A stretch of 45,110 nucleotides of DNA from an uncultured Chlorobiales bacterium (GCA_938003965.1 CALKXI010000056.1:1-45110); one strand, 5' to 3'; counted from the stretch's first letter, positions 26,601 through 35,246 are shown. The notes: a model not told the origin generated them from the letters alone. Numbers and translations are program-made.

Positions 26601-26693
26601 ATGAGCGACAACCGCGTGCTCGTATTTCACAGCGCATCGCTGCTGACAGCATTCATCATCATAAGTAATCAAACGGACAAAGTCAGACTATGA
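26601..26693 (+). CDS. Possible 30-codon leader ORF coupled to the CheA gene
   Basis: ATG at 26601 opens a 30-codon frame (MSDNRVLVFHSASLLTAFII, ending NQTDKVRL). Its TGA overlaps the ATG of the large kinase gene (ATGA at 26690-26693). It occupies almost the whole gap after the chemoreceptor, whose stop is 12 bases before. The Shine-Dalgarno is weak (aaaagaac). The kinase start itself has no clear Shine-Dalgarno, so termination-reinitiation is a plausible purpose. No homology recognised; it could be chance. Confidence 0.3.
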   Translation: MSDNRVLVFHSASLLTAFIIISNQTDKVRL

Positions 26694-29600
26694 CCGGTTC
26701 ATGGATTTCGCTCGGGCTTACCAAAGCCAAACACCATCCTCTAAGGTACACACCACACACAGCCCTAACGCCTGAAGTTCAGGCAAACACGACTATTAAA
26801 CTTTTCATTGCCGATGTTTCAGGCCGCTTGAAATCGCATCTCAAAAAGCGTAAGAGCAAACACGCCAAACTTTTCGTCTCGTTTTTTTCGCGCCTGAGCG
26901 ATGAGCCTGCGCCGATTGAAACTCTCTCCTCGCTCCACCTTGATGTGTTCTCCGACTTTCTCGGATTTTTAGAGAGCACGAAAGCCAAACTTGCCTCCTC
27001 TAATGCAGCAACCGTTACCGCAACTTATCAACTGCTCATAGAAAATCTTGATTCTACTGCCGACTTTTTAAGCCAGTTGCTTACGACCATAGAAAACAAT
27101 GAGTCCGTTCTGAATGTCTTGCGTCAATATCTTTCCAGCAATTTGTCGCCAACACCTCCTTCAAAAAGTCATCCAGAAACTTTACCTCATCAAACACAAC
27201 TTTTGGCACAACCTGAAAAGACCAAGACCTACGCAAACCCTTGCGTTTTCCGAAAAGGCAAACGCACGCTTCATTACTATAAGGAGTCGGTCAATGGCGA
27301 CCTTGGATTCAACCTGTCGTTTTTAGCGTCGCTTTCTCCAACCAGCCTGCTCACAAGTCAACCCCATAAGCCGGTTAAGAAACCCGATTCGCTCAAACCA
27401 TCGCCGACGAACCAACTTTCGCCTGCACTTCAAGCGTATTTCAAGATGATTGCGTCATTCTCGCGCGACATCGTTGCTGAGAAATCTTATCCTTCAACGG
27501 TTGCTGACGCGCTGGAAAAACTCGCCGCATCATCTGATGTTTTTTCTGATTTGGCTTTATTCACATCTCTTCCAGGTATTACAGACTTCATAGAGTTTTC
27601 AAAGGCTTTGAACGAAGAATCCGTCAATACACTTGGCGAAGCGATTATACGTGACATTGCCAGCCACCTCTGCGACGCCTTTGCATCGCAAGAAGCACAA
27701 TCGCTGATTGCATCCTATTTGTCAATGCCGTCGGCTGCCGAAGTTGATTCGGTTCTCGAGTCGCTTAATCCTGAGCCGATTCCTGAAGAAGCCCCCATTC
27801 CAACACTTCCCCTTGAAAAGTTTACCGAAGAGATTGCCTTCGTAGGCTCGACCGCCCCCCCAACAGAAGCCGATTACATTCAATTTGCAGGCAGCACCTT
27901 GCGCAAAGCTGGGCGACTTCTTCAAGCACGAAATGCCTCTTTTGCTTCCCAGAACTATTTGCTACATCTGCTCGCCCAACCCGACTTGCTCGTAGCGATT
28001 GCGCAATCTGAACTTCCATTCTTTCAAAACTTTGCTGACTTTCTCGGTCAGTCGTGGGTCAATCAAACGCCGACCGCAACCCTTCTTCAACATCAAGACG
28101 AAATTGCCGACGCCATCGTTCAAGCCCTTCAAGAACGGTTTCCTACCGAGGCAGAATCTTCACCCGTGTTGCTCGAAGCCGAAAAAGCCTTGCACGAATT
28201 GGAAGAACATATTGAGCCGATTAAAGACGAAACGCCCTCGATTCCCGAACTTCCTGACATTTCCGATTTTATTTCCGAAATCGCAGAAGTTGTGCCCGAC
28301 GAACAGTCCTTGCACACGGCACCGCCCAACTTGGCTTCCGATGAAGTCAATCATCCTCTTCCTGATATTTCCGAGTTTGTGTTTGAAAATTCCAGTTCTG
28401 ATGATGCTTCCGCCTTTGCTACCGATGATTCTAGCCTCGCCACAGCGCAAGACCGTACATCTGCTTTTGATTACACAGCCTGCGCTGCCAACTTTTTGCG
28501 TCAAGTCATCTTGTCTTTGCCTAATTCTCCGTCAGGTCTTCAAGCACAATCTTACCTGCAATCGCTCTTGAACGCGCCCGATTTGCTTTACGCGCTTGCT
28601 ACTTCAAACCAACGCAGCTTGGTTGAACTGGCATCTACATTGGAACAAGCTCGGCTTTCAAATACGCCCACAGACGCACTCATCGGGCCGCTCTCGGAAG
28701 CCGTTGGATTGGTTGCTGGCAACTTACTTCAACATTTCCGCTCAAAATCTTCTTTGGAATCGCCCGACGACGACTTGACTTTCACCTTCAGCGAACTTAT
28801 TCCGCTGTCTTCTTTCAAAAGCAATACTCCTGAACTGGACGATGTTATCTCGCTTTCCGAAGGCATACCTTCGTTTGAAATGCCGACACCATCAACCGTC
28901 TCTGAAACGCTGCCACCCGAAACACTCGCTCACGCTTTTGATGAACAACCCCTTCAAAAAGACATTCACGAAGAAAGCACAAGCGTTGCCAAACCTTCTG
29001 ACTTGCAACCCACTGACGACGCATCTTTCGCTTTTGAAGATTCGCTCTTAATCGATGACTCCGCGCTCACGCTCACCGAAGAACCTTCAACACCGACACT
29101 TGACGAAATAATAGATGCCCCTCAACCCGATGACGCCTTGGATTTTCAAGCCGATGAACTACTGCTTCCCGAAGACGACCTTCTTTCAGAGAAACCGTCT
29201 CTATCAAGCACGCCATCGAACGAACTATCGAGCGAACCGTTCACTGAACCATTGAGCGATTCGCCTGCCGATTTGCTTTCCACATCGCCAACGCTCGATG
29301 CGCTTCCTGCAACAGACGTTGCTCAAGCCGACTCAAGCGCAACCCTCGACGATACGCTTCAGACCGAACAGCCTTCAGAACTTGCATTGCCTGACGCAGA
29401 ATTAGCGATTGCAGACTCACCCGAACCTGCAAGCCTCCATGATTTGTCTGGCTTAACAGAGACGCTTGATTCGACAGACAGTGGCGATACACTTCATGAA
29501 CTCACGTTCAACGACGAACTCTTGCTCGACGAATCAGGTGTGAGCGATATGATTGACACGTCAACGTCGCGTCAAGACCTTTCACAACTGTCGTCGCTTT

Positions 29601-32600
29601 CCGATAAAGCCGATGCTCAGCACTCCGATGACCTTTTGTTTGCCGATACGCTCGACGAATCGCTCGATACATCGCTGCTCTTAAACGATACTTCACCAAG
29701 CGACACACTTCTCGATTCGCCTGCTCTCGAGGCGCCATCGCAACTTTCATCTCAATCAGAGCCATCGCATCTGGAAGCACAACCCGAAGCCGAACCGGCA
29801 CTGCAATTGCCCGATTTGGATTTCTCTTTCAGCACATCTGCGCTCGACGATGCGCTCGTACCTACAAACGAGACTGCGCCAAGCGACGCGCAACCAGCTT
29901 CGTCATCCGATGACCTTGCATTTGGCGATACACTCTTGCTCGACGAGTCAACCAGCGCCACTACACCCGCAAAGACAGTCAATGAGCAATCTAAGTCAGT
30001 CTCGACTTCCGACTTTCTGCATCAAGAATCATATGAAAGCGAACTTGTTTCAATTAGCGATTTTCAACTCGACGAACTTCAACAAATCTTCTTGGACGAA
30101 GCACGTGAGTATTTGGAAAAATTGAATACTGACTTGCTCGAGCTCGACAAATTTGCCGGCACGGTTCAGCCTGAACTTGTCAATCGTGTTTTACGCGGCG
30201 CACATACGCTCAAAGGCTCAGCGGCGATGGTGAATTTGCACAACATTCGAGATTTGGCGCACAAGATGGAAGACTGCCTGCAAGTTGTGCGCGACAACAA
30301 CCTCAAAGTGCCTCGCCCGCTTCTCGATGTCTGTTTCAAATCGCTCGATGCTATGGGGATAATGGTTGAAAACTTCCGACGTGTGGGCGAAGACCGCTTC
30401 ACAAAAGCGCAACCGTTGATGGATTTGTTCATCGCCTACACTAAACAACTCCAGGAAACTGGTGAGATTAAAGCAGTGTCCCCAACCGTCGTTACACCTG
30501 CCGCTGAGGTTGCAGAAGCAGAAACTGATTTTCAACTCTCCGAAATTCAACAAGCCTTCTTGGAAGAAGCTAACGAGTATCTGGATAAACTCAATGCCGA
30601 TATGCTCGAGCTCGACAAACTTGCTGGCACGGTTCAGCCTGAACTTGTCAACCGCATTTTGCGCGGTGCGCACACGCTCAAAGGCTCAGCGGCAATGACT
30701 AATCTGAAGAACATCAGCGAACTTGCGCATAAAATGGAAGACTGCCTGCAAGTTGTGCGCAATAACAACCTCAAAGTCCCTCCCCCGCTGCTGGATATTC
30801 TCTTCAAGTCGCTCGACGCCATCAGCGTCATGCTCAAAAAGTTCAGAAGCACTGGCAAAGATGAATTCGATGTATCGCGCTATGTTTCAATTTTGAAAGA
30901 GTATATGACGCAACTGCGACAGACCGGCGAAATTAAGACCCCCCTATCGCTCGACACACCGCCGACTCCAGCTGCGCCTACGCTCAAAACCTTTGCTGAA
31001 GAATACGCTCGTGTTGATATTCGCTCGCTTAACAACCTCATCAACATGTCGGCAGAGCTTGTTATCTCACGTAACCGCCTCATCAATGAACTTGCGAGCG
31101 TTACACGCATCATTAACAAGTTCATGAAAGAGCGTAATCATCTTGCCCAAGTCAATAAAAAAATCCTGACTACGATTCAGAAAAATGCTGGCGAGCGCGC
31201 CGATGTTCATGCAGGGTTTAGTGATATTCTCAAAGAGTTTTCTGAAACAGAATTTGACCGATTTAGCGACCTCGACATCATCTCGCGCGATGTCCGCTCT
31301 GCTATGCTCAACCTTGACGAAACGATTAACGAACTGCGTAACCTGAGTTCGGTTCTCAGTCAGAATGTTACCAAAGTCAGCAGCATTGCCAACGATTTGA
31401 ACCGCGAAATCGTCGGCATGCGCATGGTGCCGATGCGCCAAATGTACACGCGCTTCCAACGCAGTTTCCGCGATATTGCCAAAGCCGAAGGCAAGGAAAT
31501 TAACCTGATTACTGAAGGCGAAGACACCAAGATGGACAAAAGCGTGATGGAAGAAATTGTCGAGCCTGTTCTACACATGGTTCGCAACGCAATTGGACAC
31601 GGCATTGAAACGCCTGACGTTCGTATTGCGCATGGGAAACCCCCAGTCGGCAATCTTTATTTGCGAGCTTACCAAAAAGGCAGTCGCATCATCTTGGAAA
31701 TCGAGGACGATGGTGCAGGCATTCCCATTCAAAAGGTCAAAGCCAAAGCCGTCCGACAAGGTCTCCTTTCGCAAGAAGAGGCTGACGCCATGCCTGCCAA
31801 CAAAGTCACCGAACTTATTTTCTTGCCCGGCTTCAGCACGGCTGAAAAAATCACTTCTCTTTCTGGACGTGGCATCGGAATGGACATCGTCAAAAATACT
31901 ATTCACCAACTCAAAGGCACTGTTACGGTTGAAACGCGCGAAGGTCAAGGCACAAAGTTTATCATCTCACTCCCCATCACGCTTGCCATTAGCCAAGCCC
32001 TGCTCGTCAGCGCCAGCAACCACATCTATGCGATTCCTCTCGAACTAGTGCTTGAAACCTTATCGGTCTCATCAGACTATCTCATGACCGACGAAGACGG
32101 TAACAAAACGATTTCCATTCGCGGCGAAGAATATGAGTTCCGCTATCTCAACGAACTTTTAGGTTACAGCACAGAGCCGCTTGAATACAAAACGATGCAC
32201 TCCGTCGTCGTCATTGGGCTTGACGAGCGTAAAGTTGCCGTCGCCGTTGAAAAGTTGATTGGAAAAGAAGAAATCGTTGTTAAATCGCTCGGACGACATT
32301 TGCGCAACGTGCCAGGCGTTATCGGCGCAACGATTCTGGGCGACGGTCAAGTCGTCATTATTTTGGATATTGAGTATCTTTTACGCCCGATTGGCGAGCG
32401 TGGCGAAGAAGTGCGCATTCAAGCCCTCCCAGCACCTGCAGCCGAGCCCGAAGACATTCAACCGACAATTACCAAACGCAAGCGCAAAGGTGCTAAAATC
32501 ACCGTGCTTCATGCCGACGACTCGCCGAGCGTGCGAAAGTATGTGCAATCAGTCTTGAAAGGTGCTAACATGGAAGTTATTTCTGCTGATGACGGTCTGA

Positions 32601-32863
32601 ACGCTCTCAATCGTTTGACACAGCCCAACGCCAACATCGATATCATCGTCAGCGACCTTGAAATGCCACGTATGAACGGCTTTGAGTTCGTAACGGAAGT
32701 GCGAAAAATGGAGGGCTACAAGGATATTCCCTTTATCATCGTTACTGCGCGTGCTGGCGATAAGCACCGACGCACAGGCTTGGAATTAGGCGCTAATGCC
32801 TTTCTCAACAAACCTTTTGACCCGTCTCAACTGATTGAAACCATAGAAAACTACATCACCTAA
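26690..32863 (+). CDS. Giant hybrid CheA-type histidine kinase (double Hpt, kinase core, CheW, REC)
   Basis: 2057 residues, about three times a normal CheA. Residues ~60-700: at least three divergent repeats of an undescribed helical unit. Residues ~700-1110: a long acidic, basic-poor linker with recurring short motifs such as DELLLDES and GDTLLLDES. Residues ~1121-1250 and ~1277-1405: two Hpt domains (GAHTLKGSAAM), phospho-acceptors His1172 and His1328. Then dimerisation, and an ATPase core with HMVRNAIGHGIE, DDGAGIPIQK and SGRGIGMDIVKNT. CheW domain at ~1768-1903. C-terminal REC ~1936-2055 with phospho-acceptor Asp1989 (IVSDLEMPRMNG) and a conserved Lys in NKPFDPS. Known relatives are PilL/ChpA and FrzE, which control type IV pili or gliding. 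Inference: it receives signals from the adjacent chemoreceptor and passes phosphate to its own REC and to the response regulator 22 bases downstream. Confidence 0.92.
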   Translation: MTGSWISLGLTKAKHHPLRYTPHTALTPEVQANTTIKLFIADVSGRLKSHLKKRKSKHAKLFVSFFSRLSDEPAPIETLSSLHLDVFSDFLGFLESTKAKLASSNAATVTATYQLLIENLDSTADFLSQLLTTIENNESVLNVLRQYLSSNLSPTPPSKSHPETLPHQTQLLAQPEKTKTYANPCVFRKGKRTLHYYKESVNGDLGFNLSFLASLSPTSLLTSQPHKPVKKPDSLKPSPTNQLSPALQAYFKMIASFSRDIVAEKSYPSTVADALEKLAASSDVFSDLALFTSLPGITDFIEFSKALNEESVNTLGEAIIRDIASHLCDAFASQEAQSLIASYLSMPSAAEVDSVLESLNPEPIPEEAPIPTLPLEKFTEEIAFVGSTAPPTEADYIQFAGSTLRKAGRLLQARNASFASQNYLLHLLAQPDLLVAIAQSELPFFQNFADFLGQSWVNQTPTATLLQHQDEIADAIVQALQERFPTEAESSPVLLEAEKALHELEEHIEPIKDETPSIPELPDISDFISEIAEVVPDEQSLHTAPPNLASDEVNHPLPDISEFVFENSSSDDASAFATDDSSLATAQDRTSAFDYTACAANFLRQVILSLPNSPSGLQAQSYLQSLLNAPDLLYALATSNQRSLVELASTLEQARLSNTPTDALIGPLSEAVGLVAGNLLQHFRSKSSLESPDDDLTFTFSELIPLSSFKSNTPELDDVISLSEGIPSFEMPTPSTVSETLPPETLAHAFDEQPLQKDIHEESTSVAKPSDLQPTDDASFAFEDSLLIDDSALTLTEEPSTPTLDEIIDAPQPDDALDFQADELLLPEDDLLSEKPSLSSTPSNELSSEPFTEPLSDSPADLLSTSPTLDALPATDVAQADSSATLDDTLQTEQPSELALPDAELAIADSPEPASLHDLSGLTETLDSTDSGDTLHELTFNDELLLDESGVSDMIDTSTSRQDLSQLSSLSDKADAQHSDDLLFADTLDESLDTSLLLNDTSPSDTLLDSPALEAPSQLSSQSEPSHLEAQPEAEPALQLPDLDFSFSTSALDDALVPTNETAPSDAQPASSSDDLAFGDTLLLDESTSATTPAKTVNEQSKSVSTSDFLHQESYESELVSISDFQLDELQQIFLDEAREYLEKLNTDLLELDKFAGTVQPELVNRVLRGAHTLKGSAAMVNLHNIRDLAHKMEDCLQVVRDNNLKVPRPLLDVCFKSLDAMGIMVENFRRVGEDRFTKAQPLMDLFIAYTKQLQETGEIKAVSPTVVTPAAEVAEAETDFQLSEIQQAFLEEANEYLDKLNADMLELDKLAGTVQPELVNRILRGAHTLKGSAAMTNLKNISELAHKMEDCLQVVRNNNLKVPPPLLDILFKSLDAISVMLKKFRSTGKDEFDVSRYVSILKEYMTQLRQTGEIKTPLSLDTPPTPAAPTLKTFAEEYARVDIRSLNNLINMSAELVISRNRLINELASVTRIINKFMKERNHLAQVNKKILTTIQKNAGERADVHAGFSDILKEFSETEFDRFSDLDIISRDVRSAMLNLDETINELRNLSSVLSQNVTKVSSIANDLNREIVGMRMVPMRQMYTRFQRSFRDIAKAEGKEINLITEGEDTKMDKSVMEEIVEPVLHMVRNAIGHGIETPDVRIAHGKPPVGNLYLRAYQKGSRIILEIEDDGAGIPIQKVKAKAVRQGLLSQEEADAMPANKVTELIFLPGFSTAEKITSLSGRGIGMDIVKNTIHQLKGTVTVETREGQGTKFIISLPITLAISQALLVSASNHIYAIPLELVLETLSVSSDYLMTDEDGNKTISIRGEEYEFRYLNELLGYSTEPLEYKTMHSVVVIGLDERKVAVAVEKLIGKEEIVVKSLGRHLRNVPGVIGATILGDGQVVIILDIEYLLRPIGERGEEVRIQALPAPAAEPEDIQPTITKRKRKGAKITVLHADDSPSVRKYVQSVLKGANMEVISADDGLNALNRLTQPNANIDIIVSDLEMPRMNGFEFVTEVRKMEGYKDIPFIIVTARAGDKHRRTGLELGANAFLNKPFDPSQLIETIENYIT

Positions 32864-32885
32864 TCAAAATTTTTTCTCAAAAACT

Positions 32886-34037
32886 ATGTCTGCTACTACT
32901 CCGCGCCGTGTCTTGGTTGTCGATGACGAGCAAAACATTGCACTCGGTATCTTAAAGACGCTCGGACAATCTCCGCTGTATGTTGCTAAACATGCGCCGA
33001 GCGGCGAAGCTGCCGTTGCTGAACTTGCCAAAACACCTTACGACCTGGTGATTACCGATATTCGCATGCCTGGTATGAGCGGCATTGATTTGCTTCGCCA
33101 TATTCGCGCCAATCACGCCGATGTGGGCGTGATTATCATGACCGCCTACGGCTCCACCCAAGTCCAAGAAGAAGCCTCACGGCGCGGCTCGCTCCTCTAC
33201 ATCGAAAAGCCGTTTGATTTCGCACAGATGCAAGCCACCATTGAAGATTTCTTCAAGCGAAAAGAAGAAGCTTCGACTACTACCGAAAAGGAAAAAAGTG
33301 TTTCAGGCATCATCCCCGGTCTTTCCTTGATGGACGTCATTCAAATGAACTGTCTTGCACGCTTTACCGGCACCCTCCACATCAAAACGAGCAACGGAGA
33401 GCAAGGCATTATTTGCTTCAACAAAGGCGAAATTACCCATTGCGAAACAGCAACTCGTTCAGGCAAAGATGCGTTTTTTGAAATTGTGCAGTGGCAAGGC
33501 GGAAGTTTCGATACGATTGAACAAATTCCACCGACCGTTACAATCGTTGAAAGTTGGGAGCAACTCATGATGGAAGCCGCCATGATGATGCCTGACACCC
33601 CCGTCCAACAGCAGCCAGAATCCACCAAACCAAAAGTTGTTGCAAAAGCTCCAACGCCCAAAGTCGAACCAGCTCCTGCTGATACCTCTAAAATGCTCGA
33701 TCGTGTGATGGAAGCAGCCAAAGCCGAAGTTACCTTCATCGTAACCCACAACGGCTTTGTCATTGACAAGCGCATTGCGCAAACTTCTAAAATCGATCTC
33801 AATAAATCGGGTGATGAAATCTCAAAACTTCTTCCAGGCATTTTCAGTGTTGCTAAAACGCTTAGTGCTGGCACGCTTAATGAAATCACCCTTCGCTTTG
33901 AGGGCAAAACCGCGATGATTCGCAATGTCGCTCAGAGCGATTTGCTCTTCATCGTTATATCGCCTGCTTACGTTTCATCAGGCGACATCTTCAAAGCCAT
34001 TGAACGCGAGTCTGAAAACATCAAGAAAATTTTGTAA
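32886..34037 (+). CDS. Response regulator with REC, PATAN (DUF4388) and roadblock/LC7 domains
   Basis: 383 residues. REC domain ~1-125 (VLVVDDEQNIALGI, YDLVITDIRMPGMSGIDLLR with phospho-acceptor Asp58, VIIMTAYGS, YIEKPFDFAQ). Residues ~139-235 are a PATAN/DUF4388 domain (SLMDVIQMNCLARFTGTLHI, GIICFNKGEITHCETATRSG, DAFFEIVQWQGGSF). After a Pro/Ala-rich linker, residues ~265-383 read as a roadblock/LC7 domain (FIVTHNGFVIDKRIAQ, ISKLLPGIFSVAKTLSAGTL, MIRNVAQSDLLFIVISPAYV), the same fold as MglB. PATAN is known from PatA-type regulators of pili and development. Inference: phosphorylation by the upstream CheA alters roadblock interactions with MglA/MglB. There is no DNA-binding domain, so the output is protein-protein. 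Confidence 0.85.
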   Translation: MSATTPRRVLVVDDEQNIALGILKTLGQSPLYVAKHAPSGEAAVAELAKTPYDLVITDIRMPGMSGIDLLRHIRANHADVGVIIMTAYGSTQVQEEASRRGSLLYIEKPFDFAQMQATIEDFFKRKEEASTTTEKEKSVSGIIPGLSLMDVIQMNCLARFTGTLHIKTSNGEQGIICFNKGEITHCETATRSGKDAFFEIVQWQGGSFDTIEQIPPTVTIVESWEQLMMEAAMMMPDTPVQQQPESTKPKVVAKAPTPKVEPAPADTSKMLDRVMEAAKAEVTFIVTHNGFVIDKRIAQTSKIDLNKSGDEISKLLPGIFSVAKTLSAGTLNEITLRFEGKTAMIRNVAQSDLLFIVISPAYVSSGDIFKAIERESENIKKIL

Positions 34038-34106
34038 TCTTCGTTCCAAAATTGCGCTCGTTTTTGTAGTTTTGTTATCTTATTGTTCAGCCAAGTGTTT
34101 TCGCCA

Positions 34107-34475
34107 ATGCAAAATTTTAGCGACGTTATATCTCTGTTTCAAGACCTACCTTATGTTAGTGGTGTTTTAATTGTTGATGGAGATGGTCTTACGCTCGCAG
34201 GCTCGTTGGGCAATCAAGCAACGATGGAAGCGTTCTCACCAGTGTTTCATACACTCATAAACGACGTTTTCAAGCACTTTGCAACGCTCGGTGAAACGAT
34301 AAATCAAGTTTGTTTTGTTCAAGATTCACACATCATTATCGCGCAGCCCGTTTATGATTTAATTCTTATCATCTACGCAGAAAAACGCAGTCTCAATGAT
34401 GCACTGCAATCTCGCTTTTCACAAGCAGTCTCAATTTTACAGCACATCGCTGCGCCCGATTTTTCAAACACTTAA
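34107..34475 (+). CDS. mglB: MglB-like roadblock/LC7 protein
   Basis: 122 residues from ATG 34107; a TTG at 34083 would add eight residues. A compact roadblock/LC7 domain: ISLFQDLPYVSGVLIVDGDG, LTLAGSLGNQATMEAF, DVFKHFATLGETINQVCFVQ, DSHIIIAQPVYDLILIIYAE. Family knowledge: MglB dimers are the GTPase-activating partners of MglA and help set front-rear polarity in Myxococcus and Thermus. The gene is directly before mglA (16 bases), which supports this over a generic Ragulator-like role. It lacks the long C-terminal helix of Myxococcus MglB. It lies 69 bases after the response regulator, on the same strand. Confidence 0.82.
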   Translation: MQNFSDVISLFQDLPYVSGVLIVDGDGLTLAGSLGNQATMEAFSPVFHTLINDVFKHFATLGETINQVCFVQDSHIIIAQPVYDLILIIYAEKRSLNDALQSRFSQAVSILQHIAAPDFSNT

Positions 34476-34491
34476 ACTTACAGGCATCACA

Positions 34492-35199
34492 ATGGCGAAC
34501 ATCAATTATGCAAACAAAGAGATTATTATCAAGATTGTCTACTACGGACCTGGCATGAGCGGCAAAACCACGAACCTGCAAGTTTTGCATCAAATGGTTC
34601 CTAAAGACGCTGCAAGCCGAATGATTTCACTTGCGACCGAACAAGACCGCACGCTTTACTTCGATTTACTTCCGATTTCGCTTGGCTCAGTCAAGGGCTT
34701 CAACACCAAGTTCCAACTCTACACCGTTCCAGGTCAAGTTTATTACAACACCACACGCAAACTCGTGCTCAACGGTGTCGACGGCGTTGTGTTCGTTGCC
34801 GATTCACAGCAAGGCAAAATGGCTGAAAACAAAGAAAGCCTTGAAAACCTTCGCGAAAACTTAGCGGAATACGGTATCGATTTGAACACCTTCGCTGTTG
34901 TTATGCAATACAACAAGCGCGACCTTACGCCCATCTACAGCATTGAGGAACTACAACGCGAACTCAACCCAATGGGCTTCCCATATACGGAAGCCATTGC
35001 TTTCAAAGGTCAAGGCTTGATGGAAACGCTGAAACTCATCAGCAAATTAACCCTTCAACGCATCGGAAGTAAGTCGGGCGCACAAGTGCAATATGCTGAT
35101 AGTGGCACTGCTCCTGCACCGGCCGCCACACCGACCCAACAAGCTCAACCTGCAACCAGCAGCGACTTCTTCAAGAATCTTCAAAACAAAATGAAGTAA
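34492..35199 (+). CDS. mglA: MglA polarity GTPase
   Basis: 235 residues from ATG 34492 (MANINYANKEIIIKIVYYG); an upstream open extension overlaps mglB and is not needed. P-loop GPGMSGKT at residues 19-26; SLATEQDRTLYFDLLPISLG (MglA-specific switch I region); YTVPGQVYYNTTRKLVLNGV, where TVPGQ replaces the usual DxxG, as is normal in MglA; FVADSQ; and QYNKRDL as the NKxD guanine motif. The body matches Thermus/Myxococcus MglA. A C-terminal extension of ~45 residues, Ala/Pro/Gln-rich and ending SSDFFKNLQNKMK, is extra. Role: Ras-like switch placing motility machinery at a cell pole. Last gene of the chemosensory-polarity operon. Confidence 0.95.
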   Translation: MANINYANKEIIIKIVYYGPGMSGKTTNLQVLHQMVPKDAASRMISLATEQDRTLYFDLLPISLGSVKGFNTKFQLYTVPGQVYYNTTRKLVLNGVDGVVFVADSQQGKMAENKESLENLRENLAEYGIDLNTFAVVMQYNKRDLTPIYSIEELQRELNPMGFPYTEAIAFKGQGLMETLKLISKLTLQRIGSKSGAQVQYADSGTAPAPAATPTQQAQPATSSDFFKNLQNKMK

Positions 35200-35225
35200 C
35201 CTTTTTAGGCACGGCAAAACTCAAA

Positions 35226-35246
35226 GGGCAGGCTTAACACCTGCCC
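35226..35246. terminator. Hairpin between mglA and envC-like gene
   Basis: A 7-bp GC-rich stem (gggcagg at 35226-35232, cctgccc at 35240-35246) with a 7-base loop lies between two convergent genes. The U-tract is poor in both directions, so efficiency is uncertain. Confidence 0.5.

Noticed and set aside
27999-28571. 190-codon plus-strand frame within the giant kinase gene
   Set aside because: It overlaps in another frame the repeated N-terminal domain, which is clearly the coding frame; the product is a Pro/Phe/Cys-rich artefact.
28760-30040. Tandem DNA repeats in the acidic linker as a possible mobile or CRISPR-like array
   Set aside because: The repetition is at protein-motif level inside one continuous reading frame; the DNA units are neither regular in length nor identical.
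31500-31640. Possible loss of kinase activity, because the N-box reads RNAIGHGIE instead of RNAxDHGIE
   Set aside because: From memory this position varies among hybrid CheA-type kinases, and all glycine boxes and both phospho-acceptor histidines are intact, so inactivity is not supported.
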